The notes under the pieces are model-generated. The model had not been told where the DNA came from and ran no database searches. It was given only the letters and a program-made list of their open reading frames with translations. From 66-474 sp036759545 (GTDB lineage Bacteria; Pseudomonadota; Gammaproteobacteria; Xanthomonadales; Rhodanobacteraceae), in the NCBI GenBank assembly GCA_036759545.1, contig DAIOUL010000104.1, forward strand, positions 1-7,444: a stretch of 7,444 bases of DNA, read 5' to 3'. Position 1 is the stretch's first letter. Every line of letters begins with the position of its first letter. A program made the position numbers and the translations under genes. Positions 1 to 5,053 of the stretch are shown here, one piece after another.

Positions 1-878
1 TCCTTGGGCAGGAATTCCGAATACGGGAAACGCGAGCCGACCATCAGCAGCGTGTCGCAGCCCGTCATCATATCCCAGCTCGGCTTGGTGCCGAGCAATC
101 CGATCGAGCCGGTGACGAAGGGCAGATCGTCCGGCAGCGCGGCCTTGCCCAGCAGCGCCTTCGACACGCCAGCGCCCAGCAGATCGGCGACTTCGATCAC
201 TTCGTCCGTTGCGCCCAGCGCACCCGCGCCCACCAGGATCGCAACCTTCTCGCCGGCATTCAGCAGCTCCGCGGCGGCGCGCAGATCGCGGTCCATCGGC
301 ACCACGTGCGGCGGCCGATAGCCGAGCCCCGAATGAATCGTGCCGTGCTTGCGCGGCGGCGTTTCCACCGCGTCGAGTTCCTGCAGATCGTTCGGCACGA
401 TGATGCAGGTGACCGCGCGTTTGGAAATCGCGATGCGCATCGCGCGATCGACCACGTGCCGCACCTGCGCGGGCACGGTGATCAGCTCGACGTATTCGGA
501 GGCGACATCCTTGAACAGCGAAGTGAGATCGACTTCCTGCTGATATTGTCCGCCCAGCGCTGCACGCGCCTGCTGGCCCACGATCGCCACCACCGGCTGG
601 TGGTCGAGCTTGGCGTCGTACAAACCGTTCAACAGATGAATCGCGCCGGGACCGGAAGTCGCCATGCACACGCCCACCTCGCCGGAAAACTTCGCGTGCG
701 CGCAGGCCATGAACGCGCACATCTCCTCGTGCCGCGCGCGCACCAGTTTCATTTTACCTTCGGTGCGGTTCATCGCACCCATCAGTCCATTGATGCCGTC
801 GCCCGGATAACCATAGATGCGACGCACGCCCCACTCGTGCAGACGATGGATCAGGAAATCACTGACGGTGGCTGCCAT
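1..878 (-). CDS. Thiamine-pyrophosphate-requiring enzyme, pyruvate oxidase/acetolactate synthase-like (partial, C-terminus beyond window)
   Basis: The visible 292 residues form the N-terminal pyrimidine-binding TPP domain (about residues 4-170) and the start of the central domain (from about 197). Visible hallmarks are GYPGDGINGL at 23-32, the ARHEE motif with the likely catalytic Glu51 that activates the TPP aminopyrimidine, TSGPGAIHLLNGLYDAK at 74-90, and GSIGLLG at 257-263. Family members (PoxB, YdaP, acetolactate synthase-like) decarboxylate 2-oxo acids. PoxB-type enzymes use FAD and pass electrons to quinone at the cytoplasmic membrane face. The ATG at 878 is preceded by a perfect AAGGAGGT five bases or so upstream, which fixes the start. 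No signal peptide is seen, so the protein is cytoplasmic. It lies 106 bases downstream of the GMC oxidoreductase on the same strand and is probably co-transcribed. The C-terminal TPP/Mg2+ domain lies outside the window, so pyruvate oxidase cannot be separated from other 2-oxo-acid decarboxylating or carboligating members. Confidence 0.9.
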   Translation of the reverse strand, partial: MAATVSDFLIHRLHEWGVRRIYGYPGDGINGLMGAMNRTEGKMKLVRARHEEMCAFMACAHAKFSGEVGVCMATSGPGAIHLLNGLYDAKLDHQPVVAIVGQQARAALGGQYQQEVDLTSLFKDVASEYVELITVPAQVRHVVDRAMRIAISKRAVTCIIVPNDLQELDAVETPPRKHGTIHSGLGYRPPHVVPMDRDLRAAAELLNAGEKVAILVGAGALGATDEVIEVADLLGAGVSKALLGKAALPDDLPFVTGSIGLLGTKPSWDMMTGCDTLLMVGSRFPYSEFLPK

Positions 879-882
879 TGCT

Positions 883-890
883 ACCTCCTT
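883..890 (-). promoter_or_regulatory. Perfect Shine-Dalgarno for the TPP enzyme
   Basis: The minus strand reads AAGGAGGT followed by four bases and ATG. It is the strongest ribosome binding site in the window and decides the start at 878. The 106-base gap 879-984 holds no convincing terminator. A TTGACT box occurs there on the minus strand, but without a good -10 partner. Confidence 0.85.
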
Positions 891-984
891 GTAGGCGGCG
901 GCGCGAGCGCACTCCTGCGCGGGCGAGAAGAAACAAGTCTGCGACGAGGCAAGTCAAAAGTGTGCGAAATGTGTACGCGCCCGT

Positions 985-2637
985 TCACAGTTCTCCGCGC
1001 GCGGCCAGCGCACGGATGCGATCGGCGGTGCGGCAGGCGATCGCCTGGATGGTCAGCGAAGGATTGGCGCCGCCGACGGTGGGAAACACCGAGCCGTCGC
1101 AAATCCACAAATTCGGGATGTCCCAACTGCGGCAATCCGCATTCACCACGCTGGTGCGCGGATCGTCGCCCATGCGCGCGGTGCCGTTCAGATGCGCGGT
1201 GTCGTCTTCCTCGACCCAGATGTCGCGCGCGCCGACGCGCCGCAGCGCTTCGGACATGAAATCCACCGAATGCTTCACCAGCGCGGTGTCGTTGTCGCAC
1301 AGCGAGAAGGTCACTCGCGCGACCGGCAAGCCGTATTGATCCTTCTCGTCCGCGAGCGTGACGCGGTTGCGTTCCTGCGGCAGCACTTCGCCGCAAATCT
1401 TGAAACCCACTTGGTGGTTGTATTTCTCCATCTCGCGCAGCAGCGCCTCGCCCCACAGGCCGCGATTGCCCACTTGCGTCGATGCCCAGGTCACCGGCAG
1501 CGGTCCCTGCGACATGAAGGCGTAGCCGCCAAAGAAATCCTTGCCTTCGTCGGTGTAATTCCAGTGCTCGGTGAGCGTCAGAGAAGGCGGCCCCTTGTAC
1601 CAGCGGATCTCGTCCTCGACCGTGCCGTACACGCCCTGATTGGTTTGCGTCATCAGGTTCTTGCCGACCAGACCGGAACTGTTGGCCAAACCATCTGGGT
1701 AACGCGAATTCGCGGAGTTCAACAGCAGGCGCGGTGTTTCGATCGCGTAACCCGCAACGACGACATTTCGCGCGCGCTGGAAACGCCACCGGCCTTCGCG
1801 GTGGTAGTGCACGCCGGTGGCGCGTGCTTGTTCGTTGATTTCGATGCGGCCGACCATCGCGAGATCGCGGATCTCGGCGCCGGCCTTCACCGCGCGCGGA
1901 ATCCAGGTGATCAGCGCGCTCTGTTTGGCATTGGTCGAACAACCGATCACGCAGAAGCCGCGGTACACGCACGGATGCGATTGCCCGCGCGGCGCGGACA
2001 CCGTGGCCAGCGGCGTTTCGGTCCACTCGATGCCCATCGCTTCACAGGCCTGCGCCAGCACCCAACCCGATGCATTGATTTCGTGCGCGCGATAGGGATA
2101 ACGCGGCCGGGGCGGCCCCCACGGATAAGTCACAGGCCCGGCAATCTTCAGCGCCTGCTCGACCTCCGTGTAGTAGTTCCACATTTCGCGCCAGTCCAGC
2201 GGCCAGTCGGCGCCGTAGCCGAGCACGCTGCGCGACTTGAACCACTCCGGCCGAAACCGCAACGACACCATCGCGAAGTGCACGGTGGAACCGCCGACCG
2301 ATTTGCCGCTGTTGTTGCTGCCCAGTTGCAACGGGTTGTCGCCGTCGCAGATGCGCTCGTCGGTCCAGTAGAGCTTGGCTTGGTGCGTTTCGTCGGAAGC
2401 GAATTCCTCCAGCGGCCGCCACCACGCGCCGGCATCGAAGCCGATCACCGAGAATCCCGCCTTGGCGAGTTTCGCGGCCAGCGTGCCGCCGCCCGCGCCG
2501 GTGCCGACGATCGCGAAGTCCACTTCCTCGTCGTCGCGGAACTCGCGCATCGGCATCCAGCCGCCGACGCGCAGCGGATCGGGCGCGCGACCGTGCTTGC
2601 CGCGCGGCGTGTGCAAGGCGTCATGCAATACGTTCAT
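985..2637 (-). CDS. GMC family FAD-dependent oxidoreductase (gluconate/glucose dehydrogenase-type flavoprotein subunit)
   Basis: This is a 550-residue flavoprotein of the glucose-methanol-choline family, which oxidises alcohols, aldoses or polyols at FAD. The dinucleotide-binding GTGAGG lies at 45-50 after strand VDFAIV. GGSTVHF (116-121 region) matches the GMC N-terminal signature. The C-terminal domain carries AHLNGTARMG (His482) and GGANPSLT (Asn525), the expected catalytic His/Asn pair. Cys223, Cys229 and Cys233 form C-x5-C-x3-C, the spacing I recall for the [3Fe-4S] cluster of FAD-dependent glucose/gluconate dehydrogenases. No Tat or Sec signal is visible. The ATG at 2637 overlaps the gamma-like gene by 17 bases. 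A GTG at 2664 would add nine residues (MKKKKRARP), and neither start has a strong ribosome binding site. The substrate cannot be read from the sequence. Confidence 0.92.
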   Translation of the reverse strand: MNVLHDALHTPRGKHGRAPDPLRVGGWMPMREFRDDEEVDFAIVGTGAGGGTLAAKLAKAGFSVIGFDAGAWWRPLEEFASDETHQAKLYWTDERICDGDNPLQLGSNNSGKSVGGSTVHFAMVSLRFRPEWFKSRSVLGYGADWPLDWREMWNYYTEVEQALKIAGPVTYPWGPPRPRYPYRAHEINASGWVLAQACEAMGIEWTETPLATVSAPRGQSHPCVYRGFCVIGCSTNAKQSALITWIPRAVKAGAEIRDLAMVGRIEINEQARATGVHYHREGRWRFQRARNVVVAGYAIETPRLLLNSANSRYPDGLANSSGLVGKNLMTQTNQGVYGTVEDEIRWYKGPPSLTLTEHWNYTDEGKDFFGGYAFMSQGPLPVTWASTQVGNRGLWGEALLREMEKYNHQVGFKICGEVLPQERNRVTLADEKDQYGLPVARVTFSLCDNDTALVKHSVDFMSEALRRVGARDIWVEEDDTAHLNGTARMGDDPRTSVVNADCRSWDIPNLWICDGSVFPTVGGANPSLTIQAIACRTADRIRALAARGEL

Positions 2638-3262
2638 TGGCCTTGCGCGCTTTTTCTTCTTCACCCGGTTTCGCTTCGACGGCTTCCCACGGATCGCGGC
2701 GGTTGAAATACATGCGCACGTAACCGCGCGGGCTGGCCGGCCCGCCGAAACCGATTTCGCTCCACGCGACCGGATGCGAGTAGTAGGCGTTGACGATGTC
2801 GTGCGCGAGGCGGCGCGAGAAAAACGTGTCGCACGGCATGCCGCCCCATTCGGCGCCGTCGAGTTTGCCGTCCTGCATGGCCCTCAGCAGTTCGTCCTGT
2901 TGCGCACCCGGCAGAAAGTGAAACCGGCGGCCGTGTATCGCTTGCGCTTCCGCATCCAGCGCGGCCAGTCCGCGCCGCCAGGCTTCCTGCATCCGCGGCA
3001 AGGACGCGACGCGATAGCCTTCGCGGTCGTCGTCGAACAGCTTGCGATCGACCAGCGCTGCGATCGGCACGGGTGCACGCAATTTCGGCTGCGGCACGAT
3101 GCGATCGCACACCGCGCGCAGCGTCTGCCATTCGTCCGGATCGAAGAACTTCGGCGTATCGGTGATGTTCAAGCGCACGTCGATCACTTTGCGCGTCGCG
3201 TCGTTCCACGACGGCGTGTCGCGCTTGCGCAGGACGTCGTAGCCGGGATAACGCTCAGGCAT
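2621..3262 (-). CDS. Gluconate 2-dehydrogenase subunit 3 (gamma) family protein
   Basis: This 213-residue protein has the gamma-subunit layout of membrane-linked GMC dehydrogenases: FDPDEWQTLRAVCDRIVPQ at 40-58, a helix-rich middle with GLAALDAEAQ at 98-107, and DTFFSRRLAHDIVNAYYSHP at 145-164, followed by GFGGPASPRGYV at 171-182. In known complexes this subunit is a small chaperone-like partner of the flavoprotein and usually carries the Tat signal that exports both. Here the N-terminus (MPERYPGYDVLRKRD) has no twin-arginine plus hydrophobic segment, and reading further upstream in frame reveals none. GGAG lies seven bases before the ATG. Its start overlaps the end of the membrane protein gene by 8 bases and its end overlaps the GMC gene by 17, so translation is probably coupled. 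The C-terminal tail (about 196-213) is highly charged. Confidence 0.9.
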   Translation of the reverse strand: MPERYPGYDVLRKRDTPSWNDATRKVIDVRLNITDTPKFFDPDEWQTLRAVCDRIVPQPKLRAPVPIAALVDRKLFDDDREGYRVASLPRMQEAWRRGLAALDAEAQAIHGRRFHFLPGAQQDELLRAMQDGKLDGAEWGGMPCDTFFSRRLAHDIVNAYYSHPVAWSEIGFGGPASPRGYVRMYFNRRDPWEAVEAKPGEEEKARKANERIA

Positions 3263-4169
3263 CGGGATGCTCCGACAACAATCCGAGCGCGGCCAGTCCC
3301 GCGAGTGCCAGTCCGGTGAAACTCGGCGGCGCCGGCACCGGCGGCCCGTTCAACACGGTCTGCTTCCAGTTACGCCAGCCGCCCATGTTGCGATGCACGC
3401 CGAAGGCGTGGAATCCGGCTCCGATGAACCCGACTGCTGCGGTCAGCCGCAGCCACCATTTGGTGAAACGGCGCGGCCTCTCGGGATGGCTCACCGCGGT
3501 TTCGGCGAGCAGCGCCGCCGCCACCGGCGGCACCGTCACTGGCACGTACATGAAGGGATCGTGGTAGGCACCGCGGAAGTGCAGCAGTCCGGCTTCGGCC
3601 GCGGTCGCGACGAGTCCCACACTGGCCAGCGCGGCGAGTGCACGGCCGGCGCGGAAACCGAACACGCGAACACTGCGCGAACCGCTGTCGCGCAATCGCT
3701 CCGAGTAATAGCCGAGCAATCCTGAAAGTGCGACGGCCGCGGGCGCACCGAGCGGCGAGCCGTAGAACAGGTTCTGCCAGGAGAAGCCGCCGGGCCGCTT
3801 GGTGATGTTGTAGATGTGGAAGCCGGTGCCGACCAATCCGGTCACTGCCGCGGCGAGATACACCGGATCGCGCACTGCATGCGCGCCGGGGCGATGATCG
3901 CCGGTTCCATGTGCGCTGACCGCGAGCGTCGCCGCGGAAACGACCAGCGGCGTGATCATCGCCTTGTTGTGGAACGAGCCGCGATAGTGTTCGATCGCGC
4001 TGTCCAGCAGGGTCGAGGTCGCAATCAAACCCGAGGCGCGGTTCAACCGCCGCGCCGCCTGGATGATCGCCTGCTGTCTGGATCCGCCGCGGCGCCTGAT
4101 CGCCGCCGCACCGGCCACGATCGCCAGCGAACCCAGCACGCCGATACCTGCTTGCTGCCTGGTCAGCAT
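3255..4169 (-). CDS. Polytopic membrane protein with internal duplication, histidine-rich, unknown function
   Basis: I do not recognise a named family. The 304-residue product is strongly hydrophobic, with an N-terminal segment (about 8-24) and roughly four hydrophobic segments in each of two repeats (about 44-160 and 178-300). The repeats align at a constant offset of 136 residues over much of their length. HYRGSFH (61-67) matches HFRGAYH (197-203), Pro74 matches Pro210, GTGFH (114-118) matches GAGFH (250-254), and GG127-128 matches GG263-264. The three histidines of each half (61/197, 67/203, 118/254) therefore coincide. It is the first gene of the minus-strand operon and overlaps the gamma-like gene by 8 bases. 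The context suggests a membrane anchor or electron-transfer partner for the GMC/gamma pair, with the histidines as candidate haem or metal ligands. That role is inference. The ATG at 4169 has only a weak, distant AGGGA upstream. Confidence 0.85.
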   Translation of the reverse strand: MLTRQQAGIGVLGSLAIVAGAAAIRRRGGSRQQAIIQAARRLNRASGLIATSTLLDSAIEHYRGSFHNKAMITPLVVSAATLAVSAHGTGDHRPGAHAVRDPVYLAAAVTGLVGTGFHIYNITKRPGGFSWQNLFYGSPLGAPAAVALSGLLGYYSERLRDSGSRSVRVFGFRAGRALAALASVGLVATAAEAGLLHFRGAYHDPFMYVPVTVPPVAAALLAETAVSHPERPRRFTKWWLRLTAAVGFIGAGFHAFGVHRNMGGWRNWKQTVLNGPPVPAPPSFTGLALAGLAALGLLSEHPDA

Positions 4170-4271
4170 GCGCGATGACTTTCCCTGTCGGCGACTTGCT
4201 GCATCCGGTTATCGCGCTCTACACCGTGCGAAATGGCGGAGTTTGCTGCGCGGAACGTCAATCCCGCGCGA

Positions 4272-4291
4272 AATTCGGCTTGTGCCGAATT
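4272..4291. promoter_or_regulatory. Perfect 8-bp inverted repeat, candidate operator
   Basis: AATTCGGC and GCCGAATT are exact reverse complements separated by TTGT. The dyad lies about 120 bases upstream of the minus-strand operon start and about 16 bases upstream of the possible actA -35 box, a good position for a regulator controlling either direction. No T-run follows and no gene ends here, so it is unlikely to be a terminator. Confidence 0.5.
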
Positions 4292-4307
4292 GCAGTCGGG
4301 TCGCTCT

Positions 4308-4337
4308 TTGCGCGCCGCGCTCGCTTTGCGCTAATGT
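4308..4337 (+). promoter_or_regulatory. Possible sigma70-type promoter of actAB
   Basis: TTGCGC (4308-4313) and TAATGT (4332-4337) are separated by 18 bp, an acceptable spacing. Both boxes match the consensus only in part, so this is a weak candidate. It would leave a leader of about 60 bases before the TTG start of actA. Confidence 0.3.
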
Positions 4338-4393
4338 GAAAGAGCTACAACTCACGCCGCGCGAGCATGACGTGCACGCGCGGCATTGCGCAC

Positions 4394-4398
4394 AAGGA
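4394..4398 (+). promoter_or_regulatory. Shine-Dalgarno supporting a TTG start of actA
   Basis: AAGGA lies seven bases before TTG (4406-4408). The region before the competing ATG at 4367 reads GCCGCGCGAGC and has no purine-rich core. This site decides the start chosen for actA. Confidence 0.6.
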
Positions 4399-4405
4399 CG
4401 GCGGG

Positions 4406-5053
4406 TTGGCGCAGATTTTTTCCAGGCAGTTCGGATTCCTGTTCCGGCTGGGCGCGCTGGCCGCGCTGGTGATCGTCATCGCGCTGATCCTGCTGTGGCG
4501 CGCGGTGATGGCGTATCCCGCCGGCGTGCACGACGCGCTGGAACAGCCCGTTCCCTTCAGCCACAAGCACCACGTCGGCGACGACGGCATCGATTGCCGT
4601 TATTGCCACACCTCAGTCGAACGCTCCGCGTTCGCGGGCATCCCGCCGCTCTCGACCTGCATGACTTGCCATTCGCAGCTCTACACCGATCAGCCGATGC
4701 TGAAGCCGCTGATCGCTGCGTATGAAAGCGGCGTGCCGTTCCACTGGCAGCGCCTGCACAAGCTGCCGGACTTCGTCTATTTCGATCATTCGATCCATAT
4801 CGCCAAGGGCGTCGGCTGCGAAACCTGCCACGGCCGCGTGGACGAAATGCCGCTGATGGCGCGGGTGGCGCCGCTGACGATGCAATGGTGCCTGGATTGC
4901 CACCGCGCGCCGGAAAATTACCTGCGTCCGCGCGATCAGGTTTTCAGCATGGGCTGGCGCTCCAAGAATCAACTGGCGCTGGGCGAAAAGCTGGTGCGCG
5001 AATACCACATCGACAAGCGGAGGCTGACGGATTGCTCCGTCTGTCATCGCTGA
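4406..5053 (+). CDS. actA: Alternative complex III pentaheme cytochrome c subunit ActA
   Basis: ActA is the membrane-anchored pentaheme cytochrome c of alternative complex III (quinol:electron acceptor oxidoreductase) and passes electrons on the periplasmic side. With the TTG start the product has 215 residues. One hydrophobic segment at about 14-31 (uncleaved signal anchor) is followed by exactly five CxxCH haem sites: CRYCH 64-68, CMTCH 85-89, CETCH 138-142, CLDCH 162-166 and CSVCH 210-214. Additional His residues (such as those in FSHKHH and FDHSIHI) are plausible distal haem ligands. The TTG at 4406 has AAGGA seven bases upstream and gives the family-like N-terminus MAQIF. The ATG at 4367 would add 13 residues (MTCTRG...) but has no good ribosome binding site. 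The stop overlaps the actB ATG by one base, so the two are translationally coupled. The divergent position and the following actB make the ACIII assignment secure. Confidence 0.93.
   Translation: MAQIFSRQFGFLFRLGALAALVIVIALILLWRAVMAYPAGVHDALEQPVPFSHKHHVGDDGIDCRYCHTSVERSAFAGIPPLSTCMTCHSQLYTDQPMLKPLIAAYESGVPFHWQRLHKLPDFVYFDHSIHIAKGVGCETCHGRVDEMPLMARVAPLTMQWCLDCHRAPENYLRPRDQVFSMGWRSKNQLALGEKLVREYHIDKRRLTDCSVCHR

Larger units (their letters stand above)
4170..4405. promoter_or_regulatory. Divergent intergenic control region
   Basis: This stretch separates the outward-facing membrane-protein operon (minus) and actA (plus), so both sets of promoters should lie here. It holds a perfect 20-bp dyad (4272-4291), a possible sigma70-type promoter for actA (4308-4337), and two copies of CTTTGCGC spaced 18 bp apart (4306-4313 and 4324-4331). 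On the minus strand TTGACG (4256-4261) could be a -35 box, but I see no good -10 at the right distance. If actA starts at the upstream ATG (4367), the region ends at 4366. Confidence 0.6.

Noticed and set aside
879..984. Possible separate promoter (TTGACT) or terminator between the GMC gene and the TPP gene
   Set aside because: The -10 partner is poor and there is no stem with a T-run. Co-transcription remains the simpler reading.
306..1259. Plus-strand open frame of 317 codons opposite the TPP enzyme and the GMC C-terminus
   Set aside because: It crosses two well-supported minus-strand genes and the gap between them, and has a low-complexity Arg-rich product.
1192..2706. A 504-codon plus-strand open frame opposite the GMC oxidoreductase gene
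   Set aside because: Its translation is Arg/His-rich with no recognisable domain, whereas the minus strand encodes a full GMC protein with all motifs. Long antisense frames are common opposite GC-rich genes.
4256..4261. Minus-strand TTGACG as -35 of the membrane-protein operon
   Set aside because: No acceptable -10 box occurs 16 to 18 bases downstream, so I did not list it as a promoter.
4272..4291. Dyad as a rho-independent terminator
   Set aside because: No T-run follows on either strand and no gene ends nearby, since both flanking genes are divergent starts.
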